A DNA stretch of 64,000 bases from Streptomyces violaceoruber (GTDB lineage: Bacteria > Actinomycetota > Actinomycetes > Streptomycetales > Streptomycetaceae). The stretch lies in contig JODI01000077.1 of NCBI GenBank assembly GCA_000720805.1, forward strand, positions 1-64,000, given 5' to 3'. The notes under the pieces were generated by a model that searched no databases, was not told where the DNA came from, and was given only the letters and a program-made list of their open reading frames with translations. A program made the position numbers and the translations under genes. Positions within the stretch are counted from its first letter, which is position 1, and every line of letters starts with the position of its first letter. Of this stretch, positions 37,387 to 46,582 are shown in pieces.

Positions 37387-37648
37387 TCCACCAGCGAGCC
37401 GGCGATGCGCAGTTCCGTCAGCACCGGCCCGGGAGCGTAGGGCTTTGGTGGCCAGCTCGCTGACCACCAGCTGATTCAGGTCCAACGCGCCTGCGGACAC
37501 CGGCAGGCCGTGCTCGGCCTGGACGCGGGCGAGGAAGTCAACCGCGCGGTGACGCGCCTCGGCGATGCAGGGTCCGTCACCGTCCAGGGCGATGATGTCC
37601 TGCCCGGGGAGCCGGGGGTGGGGCCGAGGGGGCGGTTGTGTCGCTCAC
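37387..37648 (-). pseudogene. RsbW-like anti-sigma serine kinase (HATPase) fragment
   Basis: A GTG at 37648 opens SDTTAPSAPPPAP. In the neighbouring frame the sequence gives EARHRAVDFLARVQAEHGLP and LNQLVVSELATKAL, the N-box region of histidine-kinase-like anti-sigma factors (usually VSELVTNAL; here the key Asn is Lys). After another shift YAPGPVLTELRIAGSLVE follows and stops at the 48-bp repeat. Two frameshifts and the truncation destroy it. It was probably the partner of an anti-sigma system. Confidence 0.6.
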
Positions 37649-37904
37649 GCCGGGTACGGTTCATGGCTACTGTCTTCGAGGTGGGCCCCGGCTCGCCGAC
37701 TGAGGGACGCCGAGGCGGCCCGGTGACAGCGACGACATTGCGCCGGATTCGCAGGGCGGACCTTGACCGCGATGTCACCGCGACACGCGGAAGTGGCAGA
37801 CAGAAACACCCTATCGGTCTATATATGTCCAGATGCGCCTGGGGGATTCATGGAGTGAAGGTGTCAGCGAATTCCGCTGGCCTCGCCGCCTACCAGGAGG
37901 ACCA

Positions 37905-38459
37905 ATGTCCGCGGTGACCAGGAGGAAAAGAGCGAGGTACGCCGCCACCATGGCAGCAGCCGGGGCCTTCGCGGCGACCATGACGTTCGCGAGCCCTGCA
38001 TACGCGGACGGAACCCCGAGCACAAAGGCGACACCGTTCACGGGCCGTACCGAGGGCGGCAGTCTCATCCTCAAGGACGGCGACATCATCGCCTGCGCGG
38101 ATGTCGCCCGACTGCAGGTCGTCCAGACGAACGGCGTCATCCGCGACGCCGATGGCACCGGTACGACGTTCACGACGCCGGCGGGCACTCTGGTCGTGAC
38201 GCTCCGTCAGGGAACAGTGAACGTGACCGTCGACCGGGTCAGCGCCGAGGTCACATGCGGGAAGGAACTCTTCCCCACCACCACCGCGTTCGTGCCTCCC
38301 ACCAGTCTCAAGGACGGGGTGAAGGCCGGCGCCGGAGGCGCGGTGTCCGGACTGAGCACCGCCACGCTGGTGGGTGGCGGCGGGCTTGTCGCGGCTGGGC
38401 TTGTCGGCGGTGCGGTTCTGCTGCGCCGTCGCGGTACCGCCGCCGGCGCCCGGCTCTGA
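37905..38459 (+). CDS. Secreted, C-terminally anchored surface protein
   Basis: A 184-residue protein with a twin-arginine-containing signal peptide (residues 1-34, cleavage after AYA). It has a small beta-rich domain, a TSLKDGVKAGAGGAVSGL linker, a hydrophobic segment (about 152-175) and a tail of three arginines. That tail looks like a cell-wall sorting signal without an LPxTG-type motif. ATG 37905 has a perfect AGGAGG. A class F sortase gene follows after 17 bases, so the two are probably co-transcribed and this may be its substrate. Residues 57-72 are encoded by the 48-bp sequence repeated at 37339. Confidence 0.8.
   Translation: MSAVTRRKRARYAATMAAAGAFAATMTFASPAYADGTPSTKATPFTGRTEGGSLILKDGDIIACADVARLQVVQTNGVIRDADGTGTTFTTPAGTLVVTLRQGTVNVTVDRVSAEVTCGKELFPTTTAFVPPTSLKDGVKAGAGGAVSGLSTATLVGGGGLVAAGLVGGAVLLRRRGTAAGARL
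38075..38122. repeat. 48-bp direct repeat, copy B
   Basis: This copy lies in frame within the secreted-protein gene and is therefore the likely original. Copy A is at 37339-37386, 736 bases away, in the same orientation. Confidence 0.95.
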
Positions 38460-38476
38460 CGGGCCGAAGGCAGGGG

Positions 38477-39145
38477 GTGCGATCGGGCAGGCGCCCCCTG
38501 GGCGCAAGGCCACGTTCGTACGGCACCCGCACAGGCCTCGCTACGGCCGCCGCCGCGCTCGCGGCCGGCAGCTGGATGATCTACGCGGGTACACGTACCG
38601 AGGCCCCGCCCCTGCCCGATGCCTCGCAGGCCGTCGTGCGATCCGTCCAGGTACCGGCACCGTCCGCGATACCGATGGCACCCTCGCCGCCTACGGCCAT
38701 CCGCATCCCGAGCATCGGCGTCGACGCACCGGTCATCGGCCTGGATGCGGACCAGACCGGGCATCTGCAGACACCGCCGGAAGCAGACGACAACCTGGCC
38801 GGCTGGTACGAGGACGGCGCACGTCCCGGAAGTACCGGGAACGCCGTCATCACCGGGCACGTCGACACCCCGCGGGGGCGGGCCGTCTTCTACGCCCTGG
38901 GCGCTCTGCACAAGGGCGACACCATCGCCGTCACTCGTGCCGACCGCAGCACGGCGTTGTTCTCCGTATACGGCGTCGAGGTCCACCCGAAGAACGCCTT
39001 CCCCAACGAGCTCGTCTACGGCGCCACGCAGCAGCCGGAACTTCGCGTCATCACCTGCGGCGGGAGGTATACCAAGGCAACCGGCTACCAGGCGAACGTC
39101 GTGGTCTATGCCCGCCTGGCCAAGGCCGTTCCCGCCGGACACTGA
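38477..39145 (+). CDS. Class F sortase
   Basis: A 222-residue membrane-anchored transpeptidase. An N-terminal hydrophobic segment (about residues 19-37) is followed by a Pro/Ala-rich linker and the sortase domain: AIRIPSIGVDAPVIGL, GHVDTPRG with catalytic His128, and LRVITCGGRY with Cys194 and the nearby Arg. The Thr-Cys context is written ITC, within the sortase pattern. It should attach a surface protein to the wall; the preceding gene is the obvious candidate. The GTG at 38477 is chosen because GAAGGCAGGG precedes it. Confidence 0.88.
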   Translation: MRSGRRPLGARPRSYGTRTGLATAAAALAAGSWMIYAGTRTEAPPLPDASQAVVRSVQVPAPSAIPMAPSPPTAIRIPSIGVDAPVIGLDADQTGHLQTPPEADDNLAGWYEDGARPGSTGNAVITGHVDTPRGRAVFYALGALHKGDTIAVTRADRSTALFSVYGVEVHPKNAFPNELVYGATQQPELRVITCGGRYTKATGYQANVVVYARLAKAVPAGH

Positions 39146-39621
39146 CGGGCAGCTGGAGCGGATCGACTGAACCGAGCACAGACGCCCCTGACACTGACGC
39201 GCACGCCCGCCTCAACAACCTGGGCGTCGACCACGACAAGCAGTGGCAGGCCTGGCGGGACGCATCCGCCCCCCTTCCAGGAAGCAGAATTTTGAAAGCC
39301 ACACCCGACGCCCCTGGGTGGGCCACCCACACGAAGGGCTCGCCCGGACCCGCAGAACAACGTAGGGAACCACGTAGGGAACTTTGACCGTCAGCCAGGG
39401 CTTTCGGCTGAGCTGAACAGGGAAGCATCGGAAGGTGGCCGGCCCCGAAGACCAGCCGCTTGCAGCCGATGACCGTGGTAACGCCTTGCTCTCCTTCACC
39501 CCGGGCAACGAGAGAACGCCTCCGAGCGATGCGCCACTGCCGGCCGCGCTGGTAACCCTGTGGCGAGCGTCGGGCGGCCGGCCTCGACTCCGGCCGCCCC
39601 TGGGCACACGAAGGAACCCTC
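39146..39621. other. Intergenic stretch, no gene recognised
   Basis: About 475 bases after the sortase gene. A pair of related AACGTAGGGAACC-like sequences occurs near 39358-39386. No family or start could be supported. Confidence 0.4.
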
Positions 39622-39993
39622 ATGCACCCTCAGACCGCCTCCAACTCTGTCTCCCGCCCGCCGATCGTGGTGCTGTGCGGGTCGACCAGGTACTGGGAGC
39701 AGCTCGCTGAAGCCAACCTGTACGAGACCGCGGCCGGCCGTATCGTCCTCGCACCCGGCTGCAACCTCAAACAGCCGCACCCGCTGTGGGACGACCCCGC
39801 CCAGGCCGACCGCCTCAAGCAGGTCCTGGGCGACCTGCACCTGCGGAAGATCGACCTCGCCGACGAAGTCCTCGTGGTCAACCCGGGCGGCTACATCGGT
39901 GACAGCACCCGCCGCGAGATCGACTACGCCCGCAGCCTCGGCAAGCCCATCCGCTACACCCACCCGGCAACCGAGACAGCGCCCCGCCGGTGA
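39622..39993 (+). CDS. Nucleoside 2-deoxyribosyltransferase-like (DUF4406-type) protein
   Basis: A 123-residue Rossmann-like protein: PIVVLCGSTRYWEQLAEANL near the start, then KIDLADEVLVVNPGGYIGDS and EIDYARSLGKPIRY at the end. The GGYIGDST glycine loop and the following Glu are the hallmarks of the nucleoside deoxyribosyltransferase fold. The reaction is not known for these short proteins. ATG 39622 has AAGGAA eight bases upstream. A C-terminal fragment of a related gene is at 48600-48705. Confidence 0.75.
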   Translation: MHPQTASNSVSRPPIVVLCGSTRYWEQLAEANLYETAAGRIVLAPGCNLKQPHPLWDDPAQADRLKQVLGDLHLRKIDLADEVLVVNPGGYIGDSTRREIDYARSLGKPIRYTHPATETAPRR

Positions 39994-40316
39994 GCGGCAT
40001 GACCGGCCGGGTGTACCTCGAACGCGGGCAGCCCGTCACCGTGCTCATCGCCTTCTGTAGCAGTCGCAGGCCCGGCGTCACCGGCGACTGACTGCACTTC
40101 CAGTGGGCCGGTGGGCGCCTGGATGAGGCCGAGATCCTGCGGCCTGTCGGCCCGAGCACGCCGGTGCGGCCGGACACCGCCCGGCATCTGGCCGAACATC
40201 TGATGCCGGCCGGCCAGGCAGGCGTGGGAAGGCGTTCCGCTTCGCCGCCTCTTGGGGATCACGTGCTGAGCTCGACATCGTCCTGCTGCCCGCGCCCGTG
40301 CTGCGGCTGGAATCGG

Positions 40317-41048
40317 TCAAGAAGGCCTGACCGCCGATACGGCGGTGACGGTCACGGTGTCGTCGCACTCGGCGAACTGCCCGTCGTCCAGGGCCACCTG
40401 GTGCGCCCCGGACCCCGGCAGCCTGACGACCATCGTGGGATACACCACGGGCGCCGAACCGGACACGCAGTATCCGTCGGCCTCTCCCTGCACCTGCACG
40501 AACGTCAGCTTCACCCACGCCCTGCCGCCGGGGGCCACCTTCACCGGCGCCGCGGCTCCGGTCGGCTTGACGGTGAGCGGCACGTTCATCTCGGGAGAGC
40601 CGTTCCCGGCGCCGGCCACCGTGGGGTGCCCCTTGAGGACGCACGTCCGTCCGGACACGTTGGTGAACTCGACGACGGCCGCCCCGGTCCCCGTACCGGC
40701 CGGCCGCACGGCGGCCTGACGGGCGGTCGCCTTCAGACTGCCCGCGGAACAGGTCGCCGCCGAACCGCCCGGAGCGGGTGCGGACGACGGGGGTGCGGAG
40801 GCAGCGGGCGAGGAGGAGCCGGGCGCGGAGGACGCGGGCCGGGAGGCGGAGGGCGTCGAGGGGCTGCCGGGCTTCGGGGCGCCGGGCGTGGAGGAGGAGG
40901 CCGCTGAGCTGACGGCACCGGACGCGGTGACGCCGCCGTCTGCGGTGTCCGCACCGCCCCCACCGGGCTGACATCCCGCCACCGCCAGCGCCGCCGAAGC
41001 CACGACGACCGCCACCGCCGAACCGCGCATTCCGTTCACGTACCGCAT
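40317..41048 (-). CDS. DUF4232 lipoprotein
   Basis: A 243-residue lipoprotein. A lipobox AVAGC puts the lipidated Cys at residue 26. A 90-residue Ala/Ser/Pro-rich linker follows, then a DUF4232 domain (residues about 112-235: VVEFTNVSGRTCVLKGHPTV and a C-terminal ALDDGQFAECDD). It sits on the outer face of the membrane; function unknown. ATG 41048 is chosen because the lipobox spacing fits and GGGGGA lies upstream. Another frame on the same strand, running on from the TetR gene, overlaps it but looks non-coding here. Confidence 0.85.
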   Translation of the reverse strand: MRYVNGMRGSAVAVVVASAALAVAGCQPGGGGADTADGGVTASGAVSSAASSSTPGAPKPGSPSTPSASRPASSAPGSSSPAASAPPSSAPAPGGSAATCSAGSLKATARQAAVRPAGTGTGAAVVEFTNVSGRTCVLKGHPTVAGAGNGSPEMNVPLTVKPTGAAAPVKVAPGGRAWVKLTFVQVQGEADGYCVSGSAPVVYPTMVVRLPGSGAHQVALDDGQFAECDDTVTVTAVSAVRPS

Positions 41049-41204
41049 GCTGTCCCCCGAGTCCCAGATGTCCGGAGCACGGCTCCTCGCCGCCCTCGTC
41101 GAACCAGACAGAACCGTGGAGCCGGCAGTTCTCCCGCACTCCGACCTGTGACCCCCCGGTGACGGAATCCGGCCACAACCACCGCGGAACGCCCCGGCAG
41201 ACCG

Positions 41205-41300
41205 AGCTCCTGACCCGCCGGCCAGGTAGATGGTCGCGGTCTTCTCGTAGCGCGTGGCGATGCCGCGCCAGCGTCGCCTGCCATGGCAGCTGGTTGAATG
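41205..41300 (-). pseudogene. IS5-family transposase 3' remnant
   Basis: In a frame different from TetR the minus strand gives RWRGIATRYEKTATIYLAGG, the C-terminal segment of IS5-type DDE transposases, where the catalytic Glu is in RYEKTA. It replaces the last codons of the TetR gene. No other part of the transposase is present. Confidence 0.6.
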
Positions 41301-41877
41301 CCTCGTCGGCATCGGCTACGGCTTCGGGGTGGACGTCGTGGGCGGTGCGACCGTCGGAGATCTTCTGCCGGTTGGTTCGGGCGAGCACCTGTTGGACCGC
41401 GAGTACCTGGGTGGCTAGCAGGCGTGCCTGGATGCCTTCGCTGAGGGCATCTGCCAGTGCCTCCTCGTCCTCGAGCTGGTACCGCGTGAGCCGTCCAGCC
41501 AGGCTCGGTGTGGTGAACACCAGCCGTTGGAACGCCACCACCTCGGGATGATCGCTGAGACCGGTGACGGGGTCGTATCGATCGAGGCCGGCCCGGAAGT
41601 GGCGGTGCAGCGCCGTCACCGGCCTGATGCCGGACTTACGGTCACGTACGACGCGTGCCGCCTCGCGCTGGTGCTCCGCAAACCGGTAAAGCACCAGGTC
41701 TTCCTTGGTGGGGAAGTACCGGAAGAGAGTCGGCTTGGAGACCTCGGCCCCCGCGGCGATGCCGTTGACCGAGACGCGGTCGAAGCCGCGCTCCAGGAAC
41801 AGCGAGACGGCCGCGTCTCCAATGGCGTCGCGCGTCCGCCCCTTCTTCCGGGCCCGCAGTCCCGTCAACTCGCTCAT
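41227..41877 (-). pseudogene. TetR-family regulator with a run-on C-terminus
   Basis: The first 190 residues are a normal TetR protein: helix-turn-helix at about residues 15-60 (GDAAVSLFLERGFDRVSVNG, EVSKPTLFRYFPTKEDLVLY), then a MftR/SACE_7040-like C-terminal domain ending in EAVADADEAF. After that the DNA is the end of an IS5-type transposase, read partly out of frame. The TetR frame has no stop for another 1.1 kb (to 40078), through the lipoprotein gene. The regulator lost its own stop codon and would be made with a long foreign tail. Confidence 0.65.
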
Positions 41878-41930
41878 CCGGCCACCGCAATATAGTGACC
41901 GGGTTGCCTTTTTAACCAGGTAACGTTTTT

Positions 41931-42818
41931 ATGGGCGGCATGAATCAGATAGACATTCCTCCCGTGCTCGTCACTGGGGCGACGGGCCGGGTCGGCCGTG
42001 TCGTCATCGACCAACTCCTCGACGCGGGCGTACCGGTCCGTGCCCTCACCCGTCGCTCTGAGGCGGCGGCGACGCTGCCGGCGAAGGTCGAGGTCTTCGC
42101 CGGTGACCTCACTGTGCCCGAGTCGCTCGACCCGGCGTTGAGTGGCGCCGGTGCGGTCTTCCTCGTCTGGACCGCCCCACCTCAGACCGCGGAGGCAGTC
42201 TTCGAGCGGCTGGCAGCCCACGTGCGGCGGGTCGTCTTCCTCTCCTCCCCGCATCAGACGCCGCACCCTCTCTTCCAGCAACCCAATCCCATGGCGGTGC
42301 TGCACGCCGACATCGAGCGGCTCATCGCGGCCACCGGACTCGAGTCGACGATCATCCGGCCGGGGATGTTCGCGTCGAACTCGCTGGCCTGGTGGGCGCC
42401 CGCGATCCGGGCCGGCGAAGTCGCCCGGTGGCCTTGCAGCGCTGCCGAGTCGGCACCGGTCGACGACCGCGACATCGCAGCCGTCGCGGCGCGGACGCTC
42501 TGTCAGGACGGATACGTCGGAGGCGACTACGTCCTTACCGGCCCCCAATCGCTGACCCAAGCCGCGCAGGTGGACGCCATCGGTGACGCCTTGGGGCGCC
42601 GGATCGCATTCGAGGAGATAACGCCAGACGAGTTCCGAAGTCTGTGGGAGGGTACGGTGCCCAGCTCGGCCGTCGACATGCTGCTCGCCGCGTGGAGTGC
42701 GGCGGTCGGACAGCCTGCGTACATCACCACTGCGGTGGCCGACATCCTCGGGACGGCGCCGCGAACGTTTCGCCAGTGGGCCGTTGACCACGCCATCGCG
42801 TTCACGGAGGGTTCGTAA
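41931..42818 (+). CDS. NmrA-like NAD(P)-binding protein
   Basis: A 295-residue extended-type Rossmann protein. TGATGRVG at about residues 15-22 is the nucleotide motif. There is no YxxxK pair, as in NmrA-like sensors and quinone-binding reductases. IIRPGMFASNSLAWWAP and a C-terminal TPDEFRSLWEG block fit this family. It may reduce quinones or sense the NADP state. ATG 41931 or 41940 can serve. Divergent from the TetR gene 54 bases away; GGTT-N8-AACC (41903-41918) lies between them. Confidence 0.85.
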   Translation: MGGMNQIDIPPVLVTGATGRVGRVVIDQLLDAGVPVRALTRRSEAAATLPAKVEVFAGDLTVPESLDPALSGAGAVFLVWTAPPQTAEAVFERLAAHVRRVVFLSSPHQTPHPLFQQPNPMAVLHADIERLIAATGLESTIIRPGMFASNSLAWWAPAIRAGEVARWPCSAAESAPVDDRDIAAVAARTLCQDGYVGGDYVLTGPQSLTQAAQVDAIGDALGRRIAFEEITPDEFRSLWEGTVPSSAVDMLLAAWSAAVGQPAYITTAVADILGTAPRTFRQWAVDHAIAFTEGS

Positions 42819-43122
42819 CCTCGTCGACCGCGTCCTGCGCCCCAGGCCGCAGCCCTCAGTCCGCCGTCGCCCGGTCCTCGCGGCTCGTTACCGTTTTCGA
42901 GGCTCCGCAATGGGGCTTCCGGCCTTCGGGTCCGGCATGACTTCCCCCTCCTGTTGTTGATGATCCGGGGGGTGGTGTCATCGAGTCCGGAGGCATCGAC
43001 GGACCCCTGATGAGGGGCTTGAGTACCGGTTTCACCCGGGCCGGAAGAGCTCTCCCTAACGTGGATGTGGCAGCTCGGTGCCGTGGCAGGCCGGACGGAG
43101 AGCGTGATGGAGGGGCCTGCAC
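42819..43122. other. Intergenic stretch before an IS110 fragment
   Basis: About 300 bases with no recognised gene. The right part probably belongs to the left end of the IS110 element. Confidence 0.35.
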
Positions 43123-43257
43123 GTGATCGACACCGGTGACATCGACGTCTTCCTCGGCCTGGACGTCGGCAAGGGCGAACACCACGCCACCGCCGTCACC
43201 CCGGTCGGGAAGAAAGTCTTCGACAACCGGCTGCCCAACACCGAACCCAACATCGCC
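43123..43257 (+). pseudogene. IS110-family transposase N-terminal fragment
   Basis: IDVFLGLDVGKGEHHATAVT followed by KVFDNRLPNTEPNI is the start of the DEDD (RuvC-like) domain of IS110 transposases, with the first Asp in LDVGK. It stops at about 43257, where unrelated sequence follows. Confidence 0.65.
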
Positions 43258-43837
43258 CGAAGGCGGTCCGTCCACAACCGCACCGACTGCCGCTTACCGC
43301 CTAACGCAACAACGCGTAGTCCGGAAAAGTGCAAGCGGCCTCACCGTGCGCGAACCGGAGCCCTGGACCCCCGGCCAAGGCCAGGACCTCGCCGTCCGGG
43401 TCGGCCCGTTCGTAGAGCGCGCTCACCCGCGCCCGGCTGATGACCACGGACCCGACATCATCGCCGTCGCCCTGCAACACCCCGGCGGCTCGTACACGCC
43501 CTACAGCGTCCGCTACCGGATACTGGGCTGGCTGCGCTGCGAGACGACCACGCCAGGTCGCCGAGAAAGGCGGCCAAGGTGTCCAGGGTTATTGCCGCTA
43601 CCACCGTGGCGTCTTCACGGGCATGGAGTACCAGCGGCCTCACCAGCGACGGCTTCTTCGTGTGCGCAGAACGCGTCTGGTACACCGGCACCCCCTTCAC
43701 CGGCGGAGAGTCAGAGCGCTACGGGCAGCCCCCTGACACGACCGCACCCGGGCGCCCGGCGGGAGCCCGGCCTCCGTCAGCAGGCGCATGAGGTGGATCG
43801 TCGACGCAGCGGGGCGCACCCATAACCTCTGCCGGCC
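43258..43837. other. Decayed sequence without recognisable gene
   Basis: A + strand segment (VREPEPWTPGQGQDLAVRVG, then PDIIAVALQHPGGSYTPYSV) near 43340-43540 looks like part of a real protein, but it has no start and breaks after about 70 codons. No family recognised. Confidence 0.35.
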
Positions 43838-44074
43838 TTACTCGTACCTCCTGTCGGAGCACCTGTCAGGCCCGGTCAGGTCCTCACAGACTTGAATGGA
43901 TGTGACGTCCCCGATGTCGTAGCTCCTGGCGCTGCATGGGGATGCTGAACCGTTGGCGTCCCCGAACTCGTCATACCCGCTCTTCTTCCAGACCTTGACG
44001 TAGACGCCATGGCCGTCCGCTTCGACGTCGCATACATAGACGATGTCGTTGTGGTTATGAACGTGGACGCATCA
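43838..44074 (-). pseudogene. C-terminal fragment of a secreted-type protein
   Basis: A minus-strand frame without a start codon gives DIVYVCDVEADGHGVYVKVW, then DEFGDANGSASPCSARSYDI and a stop at 43838. Paired cysteines, many Asp and Gly, and short strands suggest a small extracellular protein. The frame is closed upstream by a TGA at about 44078. Only the last 75 residues remain. Confidence 0.4.
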
Positions 44075-44433
44075 GGACGTCTGAGGCCGCTGGATTGCAC
44101 GGCGAGGTGTCCGGTTGTTCGGCAAGCCGCACACGTAAGTTGCACCGTTCCGGACCGAAGGCGGCCTGTCATGGCTGGCACCCTCCGACGCATCGCCGCA
44201 GGACAGTTCAGCCCGCGAGTTGTGCGGCGCCGCTGGTCGGGCGGGTGCCGCTGCGCCATGAACGGGAGGGGTCGGCGGTGTAGTTGTCGCGTCCCGCGCC
44301 GGGTGGAACTCTGGCCCCACCGTGTGCGGTAGCCGCGCGGGTCGTGCCACTGCCGCGGTAGTGGTTCGTGCAACTTCCGGGGTAAAGCGAAAGGTTGACG
44401 CCGCCGCGCGTTCACCGGCATTAGGCTGCGACG

Positions 44434-45612
44434 ATGCGCATGCGTACGCCTCGCCCGCTCGTCCTCGACACGCTGATCGCGCTCGCCATGACGTGGGTGG
44501 CTGTCCGGCTGGGTCAGGTGTCGGTGGCGCGAGGATGGCCGGAACTCGACACCTCTGCCTATGTGCTGCTCGCCCTGGCGCATCTGCCGGTCGCCTTTCG
44601 GAGCAGAGTACCGATGGCGGTGTTCGCGGCCGTGCAGTTGGCCGGCGTCGCCTACATCAGCCTGGGATACTGGCCGGTGGCGTCCGCGTTGGGCTCGATG
44701 CTCGCCCTGTACACGGTGGCATCGGTGTATTCGGCACCGATTGCCGTCGGCTGTGCGGCCGTGATGACCGCCAAGTGGGTGTACGCGGGTGTGATCAGCG
44801 ACAGCCTGTCCATGACGCTGGTAGTGAGCCAGGCCCTGCTGTTCTGCCTGGTGCTGGTGTGGTCCGGCACACTGGCCCGCCGCTCGCGCGAACTCGCTCG
44901 GCAGCTGCGCGCCGAGCAGGCCGAGCGGGGCCGCCGTGAGGTCGCCGCAGAACGCGGGCGCATAGCGCGGGAGCTGCACGACGTGGTCGCCCACCACATG
45001 TCCGTAATCTCTGTGCAGGCAGGCCTGGCCCGGTTCGTCCTGGACTCCGATACCGTCACGGCCAGGGGCGCGCTCAGCACCATCGAGAACACCAGCACGG
45101 AGGCGCTTGAGGAGTTGCGGCGCATACTCCACGTCCTACGGGAACACGATCTGGGCGGCGCCGATTCAGCCGCCCCCATGCCCACCCTCGCCAGCCTCGA
45201 CGACCTGCTCGAGCGCATCCGGGCCGGAGGCGTCCCGGTCGAGCTGAGCATCAAGGGCACTGTGCGCCCGCTCGCTCCGGGCGTCGAGTTGTGCGCGTAC
45301 CGCGTCGTCCAGGAGGCCTTGACCAACGTCCTCAAACACACTCACCACGCCGACACACAGGTGCGACTGCACTACGGACAGCGTGAACTGACCGTCACGG
45401 TCACCGACAACGGAACGGGCAACGGAGAGGGGCTGATGCCGGTCACAGTCCCGGCAGGCGGCGGACACGGCTTGATTGGCATGCGGGAGCGGGCCAAGCT
45501 CTACGGCGGGACCATCAGCGCCGGCCCACACACCGAGGGAGGGTTCGCGGTCCGCCTGACGCTGCCAACGTCTGCGACCGGCGCACGGTGGAGAGACGAG
45601 CGTACGAGATGA
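44434..45612 (+). CDS. Sensor histidine kinase, NarL/DesK type
   Basis: A 392-residue membrane sensor. Five or six hydrophobic segments occupy residues 10-145. The dimerisation domain begins at about 165 and has His182 in RELHDVVAHHMSV (HisKA_3). The ATPase domain has the N-box (QEALTNVLKH) and the DNGTGNGEG and GHGLIGMRERA glycine boxes. It should phosphorylate the response regulator whose start overlaps its stop (ATGA). The stimulus is probably membrane-related, as in DesK-like kinases; no transporter target is next to it. Confidence 0.92.
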   Translation: MRMRTPRPLVLDTLIALAMTWVAVRLGQVSVARGWPELDTSAYVLLALAHLPVAFRSRVPMAVFAAVQLAGVAYISLGYWPVASALGSMLALYTVASVYSAPIAVGCAAVMTAKWVYAGVISDSLSMTLVVSQALLFCLVLVWSGTLARRSRELARQLRAEQAERGRREVAAERGRIARELHDVVAHHMSVISVQAGLARFVLDSDTVTARGALSTIENTSTEALEELRRILHVLREHDLGGADSAAPMPTLASLDDLLERIRAGGVPVELSIKGTVRPLAPGVELCAYRVVQEALTNVLKHTHHADTQVRLHYGQRELTVTVTDNGTGNGEGLMPVTVPAGGGHGLIGMRERAKLYGGTISAGPHTEGGFAVRLTLPTSATGARWRDERTR

Positions 45613-46277
45613 CCAGAGTCCTCGTCGTCGACGACCAGTTTCTCATCCGCGCCGGTCTCGTCGGCCTTCTCGACGCTGCGCCCGACTTCAAGGTCGCCGG
45701 CGAGGCAGGGGACGGAGAGGAAGCGGTACGGTTGGCCGCCAAGACGCGGCCCGACGTGATCCTGATGGACATCCGCATGCCCGGCATGAACGGCATCCAG
45801 GCCACCAGACGCATCATCGCGGACGCCGCTGACCCCGCGCCCCGGGTGCTGGTTCTGACCACCTTCGACCTCGACGAATACGTGTACGGGGCCTTGCGCG
45901 CCGGGGCGTCCGGCTTTCTGCTCAAGGACTCAGGACCCGAGCGGCTCCTGGCCGCGGTGGCCGCGGTCGCGGGCGGAGACGCACTCTTCGCCCCCAGCGT
46001 GACCCGGCGGCTCATCGAGGCATACGCCCAACAGGGCCGATCCACGCCCGACGCCCAGCCGCCGCCGGACTTGAACACGTTGACCCGCCGCGAGGTAGAC
46101 GTTCTGAAACATATCGCGCGCGGCCTTTCCAACCCCGAGATCGCCGACCGGCTCTCCATCAGCGAGGCGACGGTCAAAACCCACCTCAACCGCGTCATGA
46201 CCAAGCTCGACCTGAACAGCCGCGCCCAGGCGGTAGTGATCGCCTATGAGACGGGGCTGGTCACACCAGGAGGGTAG
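45609..46277 (+). CDS. NarL/LuxR-type response regulator
   Basis: A 222-residue regulator. The receiver domain has the acidic pair Asp8/Asp9, phospho-acceptor Asp54 (LMDIRMPG), the switch Thr in LTTF and Lys in LLKD. The C-terminal LuxR helix-turn-helix (about residues 155-210) has LTRREVDVLKHIARGLSNPE and SISEATVKTHLNRVMTKLDL. It overlaps the kinase gene by four bases, so the two are translated together. DNA targets are not visible in the window; usual targets are ABC exporters. Confidence 0.93.
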   Translation: MTRVLVVDDQFLIRAGLVGLLDAAPDFKVAGEAGDGEEAVRLAAKTRPDVILMDIRMPGMNGIQATRRIIADAADPAPRVLVLTTFDLDEYVYGALRAGASGFLLKDSGPERLLAAVAAVAGGDALFAPSVTRRLIEAYAQQGRSTPDAQPPPDLNTLTRREVDVLKHIARGLSNPEIADRLSISEATVKTHLNRVMTKLDLNSRAQAVVIAYETGLVTPGG

Positions 46278-46582
46278 GCGGGCATCGCGCCACGCGACCG
46301 CAGACACGCAAATCCAGTTAGTGACGGGAGCGTTGGCGCGGCGTACACGTTACGTAGGAGTTGGGCAGCCCACGAGCATCGAAGGCCCCGGCGGTGAGGT
46401 CGCGTTCGGCGATGGTTGAAGGTCTCGGGCATGGTCTCCCTGGGAAAGGGTGTGGCCTTCGGTTGTCGGGAGATCATTGCGACGGCTCCGCCAAGGACTG
46501 AGCGTCGAACGGCTCGACGCTGCTGCAGGGCGACACCTCCCCATCCGGCTGAGACATGGCCGCGACCAGACTTGGAGGCTCG
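46278..46582. other. Intergenic stretch, no gene recognised
   Basis: About 300 bases after the response regulator gene without a recognisable gene. Confidence 0.35.

Noticed and set aside
43876..45132. Long minus-strand open frame opposite the histidine kinase gene
   Set aside because: The kinase frame has all the catalytic boxes. The opposite frame is low-complexity and Arg/His-rich, typical of a shadow.
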